Shown here piece after piece: positions 56,570-64,000 of a stretch of 64,000 nt of DNA. Numbering within the stretch: the stretch's first letter is position 1; every line of letters begins with the position of its first letter. The notes beneath the pieces were generated by a model. That model made no database searches. It saw only the letters and a list, made by a program, of their open reading frames with translations, and was not told where the DNA came from. The translations under genes and the position numbers were made by a program. This DNA is from Elusimicrobia bacterium GWA2_66_18 (lineage in GTDB: Bacteria; Elusimicrobiota; Elusimicrobia; UBA1565; UBA9628): positions 25,730 to 89,729 of the forward strand of contig MGTX01000028.1 of NCBI GenBank assembly GCA_001799675.1, given 5' to 3'.

Positions 56570-57958
56570 ATGAATCGGTTTGCTGCGGCGGCTGTCAAGG
56601 TTATACGGATGTTGGCGCCTGCCGTGGATGGCGATTTCGACCTTCTCGGCGTACCCGCCATTCGCGTGGCGATCCTGCGGCGGGAATTCCCCGGCGTCCT
56701 GCGATTGTGCGCGCTCGCGGTCTTCGTGGCGTTGGCGGTCCTCGCATGGGGCGTCTTCGCGCCATCGGGTGTGAACGCGAAGTTGTTCGCCAAGACGCAT
56801 CCGTCCACCCTGCTCATCTGGGGCGTCTGGTGGCCGGCGATGGTGTGGGTGGCGGTCCTGTTCGGCCGTCTTTGGTGCATGGTCTGCCCGCTCGAGCTGG
56901 TCTCCGCCGCGGGGGGGCGCGCCGGCGAGGCGATAGGGCTTCCTCGCAGGCCTCTGCCCGGCTGGATCGCCTCCGGGGCCGTCATCGTCGGCCTCTATGC
57001 GCTCATTCAGCTGCTCGTGGCGGGAGCGCACATCAATCGCGTGCCGGCCTACACCTCGTTGTTCCTTATCGGACTGCTGACGACGGCGATGTTCGCGGGT
57101 GCGTTCTTTCGGGACCGTGCTTTCTGCCGCGGCTTCTGCCCGGTGGGCCTGCTGCTGGGCACCTACGGCCGCGGCGGGATGTTGGCGGTGCGGCCTGGGC
57201 CGCGCGCGGTTCCGGCGGACGCGCGAACCTGCCCCAGCCTTCTCAACCCTCCGAAGCTCGACAGCAACAAAGACTGTCTGGTCTGCTGCAAGTGCGTCCA
57301 GGCCTGCGAGCCGGGCCATATGCGGCTCCTGCTGCGGGCTCCCTTCTCTCAACGAGACGGCCGCCAGGCGGATGCTCCGTGGCCGGTGACGCTGTTCGTG
57401 ATGCTGGTCTCGGGATTCGTAACCTGGGAACTCACCACCGAATGGCCGGCGGCGGAAGGAATCTTTTTGACGGTCCCGGTATTCATCGCGGCAAAACTCG
57501 GCTGGCCGTGGGCCGCCGGCTGGCTTGAAGGGGTATGGGCGCTCGTGGTCGTGCCTTTGTCGATGTGGACGGCTCTGGCCGCAGTCCTTCGGCTGCTCGG
57601 AGCGCGGGAGAGCGTCGGCGGACTGTGGCGCAAGATGGCCGTGCCGCTCGCCGTGGTGGTCTCGGTCGGCCACATGAGCAAGGGGTTGGCGAAGTTCGTG
57701 TCCTGGGCGCCGTTCCTGCCGGAGGCCCTTCGGGACCCGGCGAAGGCGATCGCCTCGAAGGCCGTGGCGTCGCCGCCGGCGTTGCTGAGTTTGTCGACCG
57801 TGGGATTGGCGGGCCTTGGGCTGCTACTCGCGGCGGCGTGCTACGCGGTTCGGGAAATCAGGCTGGCCGATAAAGACGCTCACCCGTGGGCGCCTCTTCC
57901 GGTCATCGTGTTGAGCGGCGCGTTCGCGCTCATCATCTTAGGATGGATACTCCAATGA
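56570..57958 (+). CDS. NapH/NosR-like membrane protein with 4Fe-4S motif
   Basis: 462 residues from the ATG at 56570; the earlier ORF start lies in the promoter. Multiple hydrophobic helices. Cys motifs of the NapH/CcoG-like polyferredoxin class: LWCMVCPLEL, FCRGFCPVGLL, and a single cluster CLVCCKCVQACEPGHM in which the usual CP is CE and an extra Cys appears. It likely shuttles electrons from quinol. It heads an operon with PadR, DoxX, PAP2, ChrA, a c-type cytochrome and TauE/SafE, suggesting redox or oxyanion stress. Confidence 0.82.
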   Translation: MNRFAAAAVKVIRMLAPAVDGDFDLLGVPAIRVAILRREFPGVLRLCALAVFVALAVLAWGVFAPSGVNAKLFAKTHPSTLLIWGVWWPAMVWVAVLFGRLWCMVCPLELVSAAGGRAGEAIGLPRRPLPGWIASGAVIVGLYALIQLLVAGAHINRVPAYTSLFLIGLLTTAMFAGAFFRDRAFCRGFCPVGLLLGTYGRGGMLAVRPGPRAVPADARTCPSLLNPPKLDSNKDCLVCCKCVQACEPGHMRLLLRAPFSQRDGRQADAPWPVTLFVMLVSGFVTWELTTEWPAAEGIFLTVPVFIAAKLGWPWAAGWLEGVWALVVVPLSMWTALAAVLRLLGARESVGGLWRKMAVPLAVVVSVGHMSKGLAKFVSWAPFLPEALRDPAKAIASKAVASPPALLSLSTVGLAGLGLLLAAACYAVREIRLADKDAHPWAPLPVIVLSGAFALIILGWILQ

Positions 57959-58293
57959 TCGACGAAGTCTTGAAGCCCGCGACGCGCGAGATCCTCTTGG
58001 CGTTTTGGAAAGTCCACATCCTTCATCACGCGGCCGAGGGCCCGATCCACGGCCAATGGGTCACGGAGGAACTGCGGCGGCACGGCTACGAGATCAGCCC
58101 GGGCACTCTTTATCCGCTGCTCAATAGGCTCGAGAGGCAGGGGTGGCTTCGGCGCCTGAAAGGAGAGCGAGGAGGACCGAAGGCGCGCAAGAGTTATCGG
58201 TTGACCGCGCGCGGCCTGAAGGTCCTCGACCATGTCCGCCTCCAAGTCCGCGAGCTATACGAGGAGGTCGCATGCGAATCGAAAAGGCGTTGA
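57955..58293 (+). CDS. PadR-family transcriptional repressor
   Basis: 112 residues from the ATG overlapping the previous stop (ATGA); an ATG 12 nt upstream is also possible. Winged helix: ATREILLAFWKVHILHHAAEGPIHGQWVTEELRRHGYEISPGTLYPLLNRLERQGWLRRL, with the PadR signature SPGTLYPLLxRLExxGW. The C-terminal dimerisation helix is short. It probably controls its own operon through the 24-bp palindrome before 56570. The inducer is unknown. Confidence 0.9.
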   Translation: MIDEVLKPATREILLAFWKVHILHHAAEGPIHGQWVTEELRRHGYEISPGTLYPLLNRLERQGWLRRLKGERGGPKARKSYRLTARGLKVLDHVRLQVRELYEEVACESKRR

Positions 58294-58682
58294 TCCTCAT
58301 CCGGTTGTCGGTCGGCTCCATCTTCCTTTCGGAGGGCATCCAGAAGTTCCTCTTCCCCGAGGCTCTGGGCGTGGGCCGCTTTATCAAGATCGGCATACCG
58401 GCGCCCGAGCAGTTGGCGCCTTTCGTCGGCGCCGTGGAGATCGTCTGCGGAGCGCTGCTCCTGCTCGGGCTGTTCTCGCGGCTGGCCGTGATGCCGCTGC
58501 TCGCGGTCATCGGCACCGCCCTCGTCACGACGAAGGTTCCGATGCTGCTCAAAGACGGATTCTGGAAGGCGGCGCACGAGTCCCGCACCGACTGGTCCAT
58601 GCTCCTGAGCCTTCTATTCCTTCTTGTCGCCGGCGCGGGGCCCTGGTCTTTCGACGCGCGACGCTCGCGGCGCGACGGATGA
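58272..58682 (+). CDS. DoxX-family membrane protein
   Basis: 136 residues from the ATG at 58272 (GGAGG upstream, overlapping PadR by 22 bp). Four hydrophobic segments: LILIRLSVGSIFLSEGIQKFLFP, APFVGAVEIVCGALLLLGLF, MPLLAVIGTALVTTKVPM and WSMLLSLLFLLVAGAGPWS. These follow the DoxX pattern (R-l-x-G-x-x-F-x-x-x-G-x-x-K-F). Family members take part in thiosulfate:quinone oxidation or redox-stress membrane complexes. Confidence 0.87.
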   Translation: MRIEKALILIRLSVGSIFLSEGIQKFLFPEALGVGRFIKIGIPAPEQLAPFVGAVEIVCGALLLLGLFSRLAVMPLLAVIGTALVTTKVPMLLKDGFWKAAHESRTDWSMLLSLLFLLVAGAGPWSFDARRSRRDG

Positions 58683-59268
58683 TGAGCGAACTCGGGGCCG
58701 CGCTTCTGCGCCTGGACGTTCCCATCCTGCAGTCCGTCAATCACGGCTGGTCCAGTCCGCCGCTCGACGCGTTCTTCAGCTTCGTCACCGAACAGCGGAA
58801 CTACGCGCTCCCGGGTGCGCTGCTGGCCGTCTACCTTTGGATGAAAAAAGGCCTGCGCGGCCGCTTGTGCCTGTTGACCTTGCTTCTCGGGGTGGCCGTG
58901 AGCGACCCGCTGTCGAGCCGCCTCATCAAGCCGATGGTCCATCGGGTCCGTCCTTGCGCGGCGGTGCCGGGAGTGCTGACTCCTCATGGCGACCGAGGGA
59001 CTTTCTCCTTCCCGTCCTCCCATGCGGTGAACATCGCCTCGACGGGCGTGATCATCGGGATGAGCTTTCCCGCTTGGGCGCTTCCCGCGTTCGTGCTTGC
59101 CCTGTTCGTCGGCCTCTCCCGGGTCTATCTCGGGCTGCATTATCCTTCCGACGTCCTGGTGGGGTATCTTCTCGGCGCGGTCCTGGGATGGGCTTGCTGG
59201 AAAGCCGTTCAGCGGGAGGCCGCCCGCCGGGGGCATCGGGTGGAGGACCCTCATGAGGCGGCGAGGCC

Positions 59269-59272
<4 letters not shown>
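58679..59272 (+). CDS. PAP2-family phosphatase, membrane
   Basis: 197 residues. All three PAP2 motifs are present: KPMVHRVRP, FSFPSSHAVN and SRVYLGLHYPSDVLVG, with six probable helices. Hydrolyses lipid phosphates such as undecaprenyl pyrophosphate or phosphatidic acid. ATGA overlaps at both ends show it is part of the operon, though its link to the transporters is not obvious. Confidence 0.9.
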
Positions 59273-60369
<1,097 letters not shown>

Positions 60370-60392
60370 AGTCCCATATTCCCGGAGGCTTG

Positions 60393-60941
60393 ATGAAGAT
60401 TTTGCGAGACTGGGCGCCGCTGCTGGCGCTGCTGGCCGTTGTGATCGCGCTGGCGACTTGGTGGGACGCGCGCAGGCGGTTCGAGGGGCTGCGCTCACAG
60501 GCGGACGAAGCCGCCTCCCCGCGCGCGGAGCCGGGCTGGTTGAAAGGAACGACCGACGAGAAGTTCCTCCGGGTCGAAAGCCAGCTGCGCGGCTTCGACA
60601 AGACCATGGTCGAGGTGGGCTATCGCTTCACCGAGCTCTACTTCGCCGGCAAGGACCGGAACTGGGAGTATGCCGAATACCAGGTGGAGAAGATCGACGC
60701 GGCGATCCGACTGGGGATCGAGCGGCGGCCGAAGCGGGCGGGCTCGGCGCGCTATTTCCTGGAGGAGGACCTCCCGGCGATGCGGGCTATCTTGGAAAGG
60801 CACGACGCGGCTGGATTCGACAAGGCGGCCGTCTCGCTGCGCCAGGCCTGCGTGCGCTGCCACGTCCGGGAGAACGTTCCCTACTTCGCGGTGCAGCTTC
60901 CGGAGAGGCGTCTTACCCCCATCCGGCGGGCTCCGCGATGA
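60393..60941 (+). CDS. Membrane-anchored c-type cytochrome-like protein
   Basis: 182 residues from the ATG at 60393, chosen for the GGAGG 4 nt upstream; an ATG at 60366 overlapping the chrA stop is the alternative. One N-terminal membrane anchor (WAPLLALLAVVIALATWW), then a helical domain with a single haem-binding motif, QACVRCHVREN, near the C-terminus. The four-helix-like layout before the CxxCH resembles small cytochrome c' / cytochrome P460-type helical proteins more than the classical fold. Probable electron acceptor for the NapH-like protein. Confidence 0.8.
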   Translation: MKILRDWAPLLALLAVVIALATWWDARRRFEGLRSQADEAASPRAEPGWLKGTTDEKFLRVESQLRGFDKTMVEVGYRFTELYFAGKDRNWEYAEYQVEKIDAAIRLGIERRPKRAGSARYFLEEDLPAMRAILERHDAAGFDKAAVSLRQACVRCHVRENVPYFAVQLPERRLTPIRRAPR

Positions 60942-61711
60942 AATACCTGCTCATATGCTCCGCCGCCTTCCTTACGTCCGGGTTGACGCTCTTCTCCGGT
61001 TTCGGCCTCGGAACCTTGCTGCTCCCCGTCTTCGCCCTCTTCTTCGCCTTGGACCTCGCCATCGGCTTGACGGCGATCGTCCATGTTCTCAACAACATCT
61101 TCAAGCTGGCGCTCTTGGGTAAGCACGCGGACAGGAAAATCGTCTTGGCGTTCGGGCTGCCGGCGATACTCGCGGCGTTCGCGGGAGCGAAGGCCCTCGT
61201 GTGGTTGTCCGATCTGCAGCCGCTGGTCCGCTACCAGGCTTTCGGCCGCGAGCTGGAGGTTCTGCCCGTGAAACTCGCCATAGGGGTGCTCATGATCCTA
61301 TTCGCGTTCCTCGAGGCGATTCCCTCTTTCGAGAAAGTGTCTTTCGACAGGAAGTACCTGCCGTTGGGCGGCATCTTGAGCGGGTTCTTCGGCGGACTCT
61401 CCGGGCATCAGGGCGCCCTGCGCAGCGCTTTTCTCATACGCTGCGGACTGTCCAAGGAGGCCTTCATCGCCTCCGGCGTGGTCGTCGCCTGCCTCGTGGA
61501 CTTCACGCGCCTCGGCGTCTACGCGGCCAAGCTTTCATCCTCGGCTCTCGACACTCATGCCGGTCTCTTGACCGCCGCCACCCTGTCGGCCTTCCTGGGA
61601 GCGTGGGTGAGCAGCCGATTGCTGCACAAGGTGACCGTTCGGACGCTGCAGTGGTCCGTGGCCGCGATGCTGTTCTTCGTCGCGCTCGGGTTGGCGTCCG
61701 GCGTCATCTAG
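60938..61711 (+). CDS. TauE/SafE-family anion exporter
   Basis: 257 residues with about eight membrane helices. The paired glycine-rich repeats LTSGLTLFSGFGLGTLLLPVFAL and LGGILSGFFGGLSGHQGALRSAFLI are diagnostic. Members move sulfite, sulfoacetate or related organosulfur anions. ATGA overlap with the cytochrome gene. Last gene of the operon that starts at 56570. Confidence 0.9.
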   Translation: MKYLLICSAAFLTSGLTLFSGFGLGTLLLPVFALFFALDLAIGLTAIVHVLNNIFKLALLGKHADRKIVLAFGLPAILAAFAGAKALVWLSDLQPLVRYQAFGRELEVLPVKLAIGVLMILFAFLEAIPSFEKVSFDRKYLPLGGILSGFFGGLSGHQGALRSAFLIRCGLSKEAFIASGVVVACLVDFTRLGVYAAKLSSSALDTHAGLLTAATLSAFLGAWVSSRLLHKVTVRTLQWSVAAMLFFVALGLASGVI

Positions 61712-61822
61712 GGGCGCGGCCTTTTGTCGCTGGGGAAATCCTTCGCTCCCGGTATGACTCGGGATTGAGACTTCTTGAATTTATATATTAGGATGTAGTT
61801 GCGAATTATCGAAACTATAATC

Positions 61823-62209
61823 ATGGCACTGAAACGGAACGCCAAGCTGCTCTATGAACTTCACGCGCAAGTCTGCTCCGTGCTGTCCAACGCCAAACGG
61901 CTGGAGATCATCGACCTGTTGCGGGACGGAGAAAGGACCGCCGGGGAGTTGTGCCGGAAGATGGGCCTTCCCAAAGCCAACGTCTCCCAGCAGTTGTCGA
62001 TCATGCGCGGGAAAGGGATTCTTCTGGCGCGCCGCGAGGGCCGGCGCATCTTCTACCGGCTCTCCCAGCCCAGGATGCTGAGGGCCTACGATCTCTTGAG
62101 AGAGGTCCTTCTGGAAAAATTGGAGACGCAAGGAACGATCGCTCGCAGCCTTCATGGAATCGGCGCACACGGCGACAAGGGGATTGATTTGAGGGGGGAA
62201 GGAAGATGA
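61823..62209 (+). CDS. ArsR-family transcriptional repressor
   Basis: 128 residues from the ATG at 61823. HTH: HAQVCSVLSNAKRLEIIDLLRDGERTAGELCRKMGLPKANVSQQLSIMRGKGILLARREGRRIFYRLS. Cys residues at VCSVL and ELCRK could sense sulfane sulfur or metals, as in the SqrR/BigR and SmtB groups. It is coupled by ATGA to a DsrE protein, favouring a reactive-sulfur signal. A TATAAT lies directly before the ATG but is too close to serve this start; ORF-track TTG 61799 is the alternative. Confidence 0.9.
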   Translation: MALKRNAKLLYELHAQVCSVLSNAKRLEIIDLLRDGERTAGELCRKMGLPKANVSQQLSIMRGKGILLARREGRRIFYRLSQPRMLRAYDLLREVLLEKLETQGTIARSLHGIGAHGDKGIDLRGEGR

Positions 62210-62526
62210 AACTCGGCATCGTGATCTACTCGACGGACCCGGAAACGGTCTGGAATGCTTTCCGGCTTGGCGTATTCTCGCTCAAGCAGGGCGACATCGT
62301 CCGCGTATTCCTGCTCGCCAAGGGCGTTGAATGCGAGAAGCTGAACACCCACCAGTTCAAGGTCGTTGAGCAGATGCAGGCTTTGGTGGACGGCGGCGGG
62401 ACGATACTGGCCTGCGGCACATGCTTGAAGCTGCGGAATTCGAGCGGCTCCGAACTTTGTCCTCTCTCGACCATGAAGGACCTGTACGAAATCATTCGGG
62501 ACTCGGACAAGGTCGTCACCTTCTAA
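62206..62526 (+). CDS. DsrE/DsrF-family sulfur-relay protein
   Basis: 106 residues. MKLGIVIYSTDPETVWNAFRLGVFSLKQGDIVRVFLLAKGVEC, then ILACGTCLKLR: the DsrE fold with conserved Cys in ACGTC for persulfide handling. ATGA coupling to the ArsR gene. Likely moves sulfane sulfur in the cytoplasm. The next ORF starts 7 bp later with the flavin-binding motif of a sulfide dehydrogenase, a normal neighbour of DsrE. Confidence 0.88.
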   Translation: MKLGIVIYSTDPETVWNAFRLGVFSLKQGDIVRVFLLAKGVECEKLNTHQFKVVEQMQALVDGGGTILACGTCLKLRNSSGSELCPLSTMKDLYEIIRDSDKVVTF

Positions 62527-62533
62527 TTCACGC

Positions 62534-63079
62534 ATGAACCAACGGAAAACCGTTCTCATATTGGGCGGCGGGATCGGCGGTCAGACCGCTGCGGCTGGTG
62601 ATGCGCCTCGGCGGCATGCTCAAAGGAATTCCAGTTCGACTGTGAAAAAGAACCCTGCCGCCGTCTTCCGACCGATAGGGCGCGTCGAAGACGGCGTGAT
62701 CAGGGTCCACCGCGACTGGGCTCCGGGACTGGACGGCATCGAGGGGTTCTCGCATCTTATCGTCATCTACTGGCTCGACCAATCGCATGAACCGGAGCTG
62801 AAGCTCCATCCGAAAGGCGATCGTCGTATTCCCGCGCTCGGCTTCCTTGCGACCCGCACGCCTCATCGCGCCAATCCGATAGGGATGACGGTCGTCCGGC
62901 TCTTGAAGCGCCGTGGCAGCCGCCTGTGGATCGAAGGGCTCGACGCCTGGCCCGGCACGCCCGTGCTCGACATCAAACCCTACACGCGCAAGGACTCGAT
63001 CAAGAAATTCCGCATCCCCGCGTGGGTGAAGCTCCTCGACCAAGCCGAGACCGACCCTCTGAGGCGTTATGCAAGCTGA
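62534..63079 (+). CDS. Chimeric ORF: flavoprotein N-terminal stub joined to TsaA-like methyltransferase
   Basis: The first about 20 codons, MNQRKTVLILGGGIGGQTAA, are the FAD-binding start of a sulfide:quinone or flavocytochrome-c dehydrogenase. Then, after about 15 unrelated codons, from about residue 44 the protein is a TsaA-like (TrmO) domain: FRPIGRVE, GIEGFSHLIVIYWLDQ, ALGFLATRTPHRANPIGMTVVRLL and LDAWPGTPVLDIKPYT. The native tsaA start is probably GTG 62642. The flavoprotein seems lost by deletion, its first codons left in frame. TrmO methylates t6A37 of tRNA. Confidence 0.8.
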   Translation: MNQRKTVLILGGGIGGQTAAAGDAPRRHAQRNSSSTVKKNPAAVFRPIGRVEDGVIRVHRDWAPGLDGIEGFSHLIVIYWLDQSHEPELKLHPKGDRRIPALGFLATRTPHRANPIGMTVVRLLKRRGSRLWIEGLDAWPGTPVLDIKPYTRKDSIKKFRIPAWVKLLDQAETDPLRRYAS

Positions 63080-63091
63080 CCGGGATCGGAG

Positions 63092-63895
63092 ATGAAGCCA
63101 CCCCCTATTCTTCGGAACAAGCGGCATCGTGAGCCGTCGGTTTTCTCTCCCGAAAATCTCCTCCGGGAGGCCAGACGGCAGAAAATTCTGTCGCGGCGTT
63201 CCGTGCCCAGGGTCTGCGTGCTTGATCCCGATGGGGACATCGTGCGAACGCTCCTGATGGAGAAGCGCGCCAAGCGCGACCCAGCATGGGCCTGTTATCA
63301 TACGGAGCTTTACGCGTTCGTCCTGCGAGGGCGCAAAGTCGGCATCATCGGCTGCGCGGTCGGCGCGTCGTTTGCGGTGCTTCTCGCTGAGGAACTCTTC
63401 GCATCGGGATGCGAACTCCTTATCAGTGTCACTTCCTCAGGTCAAATCTCAAGGAAGACCGATCCTCCCTACTTCATCCTGATCGAGAAGGCGCTGCGCG
63501 ACGAGGGCACCAGCTACCACTACATGCCGCCCTCGGATTTCAGCCGGATTTCGCCGAAGCTCTCGCAAACCCTTCGGAACGCGTTCGATAGGATTTCTCT
63601 TCCCGTGCAGCGCGGCTCGACCTGGACGACGGATGCTCCCTTTCGTGAGACCAAATACGCCATCGAGCGCTGTCGCGCGCTCGGGATATTGGCCGTGGAA
63701 ATGGAGGCAGCCGCTCTCTATGCTTTCGCGGAAGCACGGACCAAATCCGTCGTGTGCCTCGCCCATGTGACGAACCAGATGGCGCAAATCAAGGGCGACT
63801 TTGAGAAAGGCGCCGCCAACGGCGCGCACGATGCACTGACCGTCATCGCCGCTGTAGCCCGGACTGTGCGCCGATCCCGCCAAAATCCCGTCTAA
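63092..63895 (+). CDS. Nucleoside phosphorylase (PNP/UDP family)
   Basis: 267 residues. Family elements: FVLRGRKVGIIGCAVGASFAVLLAEEL, ISVTSSGQI, STWTTDAPFRET and LAVEMEAAALYAFAEARTKSVVCLAHVTNQM, where VEMEAAALY holds the ribose-binding Glu. Phosphorolysis of a purine or pyrimidine nucleoside. It starts 12 bp after the TsaA stop. Substrate not predictable. Confidence 0.88.
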   Translation: MKPPPILRNKRHREPSVFSPENLLREARRQKILSRRSVPRVCVLDPDGDIVRTLLMEKRAKRDPAWACYHTELYAFVLRGRKVGIIGCAVGASFAVLLAEELFASGCELLISVTSSGQISRKTDPPYFILIEKALRDEGTSYHYMPPSDFSRISPKLSQTLRNAFDRISLPVQRGSTWTTDAPFRETKYAIERCRALGILAVEMEAAALYAFAEARTKSVVCLAHVTNQMAQIKGDFEKGAANGAHDALTVIAAVARTVRRSRQNPV

Positions 63896-64000
63896 AATTG
63901 ACGTTCTCCCCTGAAAAACTAGACCAAGTTGAACCCGGACAGGGTCACCACCGCAGAGATTTCTCCACCCCTACCAGGGTGCGCGGATCGGTCCGCGGAC
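63896..64000. other. No gene seen at window end
   Basis: About 105 bp after the phosphorylase. CCCCTGAAAAACTAGACCA looks like the kind of sequence at insertion-sequence ends, but no transposase is visible and the repeat partner would be outside. Confidence 0.3.

Noticed and set aside
56495-57673. 392-aa minus-strand ORF
   Set aside because: Antisense of the NapH-like gene; Arg/His/Gln-rich nonsense.

Overview
The window is GC-rich bacterial DNA, densely packed with ATGA/GTGA-type overlaps between genes. Secreted proteins carry long Ala/Val/Pro-rich leaders, there are many stand-alone response regulators, and one giant M50-Clp fusion. I suspect an Elusimicrobiota-like organism, but this rests on style only (low to moderate confidence). 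No 16S rRNA or complete tRNA is present to confirm it.

Layout. (1) 1-11,600: start of a malic enzyme (minus), rmlC, a secreted thioredoxin/TPR protein, then a 2,700-residue protein joining a signal sequence, an M50 site-2 protease, two tandem repeat units, prodomain-like repeats, two ClpB-type AAA+ modules and a probable HEAT-like tail. An HspR-like MerR regulator and a 51-codon ORF lie upstream of it on the same strand. (2) 11,600-24,700: signalling region with pseudouridine synthase, Usp, eight REC-bearing proteins (one hybrid kinase, one OmpR-type pair, one REC-degenerate Hpt, one REC-GGDEF), a sensor kinase, a secreted zincin and a three-gene FlgP/FlgT/FlgO-like envelope operon. (3) 24,700-32,590: scarred accessory zone with a secreted zincin, fragments of AAA_14, HNH/EVE, metallophosphoesterase and DUF2075 genes, a DDE transposase, an AbiEi/AbiEii pair with palindromic operator, a lone AbiEi-like regulator, and a zeta-like toxin with a small partner.

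(4) 32,590-53,533: a 20.9-kb integrative element bounded by identical 48-bp direct repeats matching the 3' half of a tRNA-Met (CAT), with a tyrosine recombinase at the right end and a second one inside. Nearly all of its cargo is defence-like: a HEPN / PUA-EVE-like / PD-(D/E)XK nuclease operon, a second AbiEi/AbiEii pair, a nine-gene operon in which a Thoeris-type TIR + membrane macro-domain pair sits between hsdS and hsdR of a type I restriction system, and an ApeA-like HEPN protein. A replication-relaxation protein next to a 22-bp-arm perfect hairpin suggests mobilisation or replication functions. (5) 53,534-64,000: chromosomal-style DNA resumes with a secreted PHP phosphoesterase, a double-SNase nuclease, then a tight operon (NapH-like Fe-S membrane protein, PadR, DoxX, PAP2, ChrA, c-type cytochrome, TauE/SafE), followed by ArsR, DsrE, a TsaA-like gene carrying a flavoprotein N-terminal stub, and a nucleoside phosphorylase.

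Recurring regulatory feature: several well-formed -10 boxes lie only 6-12 nt before start codons (12355, 15135, 15160, 50987, 56466, 56570, 10665), which suggests common leaderless or near-leaderless transcripts.
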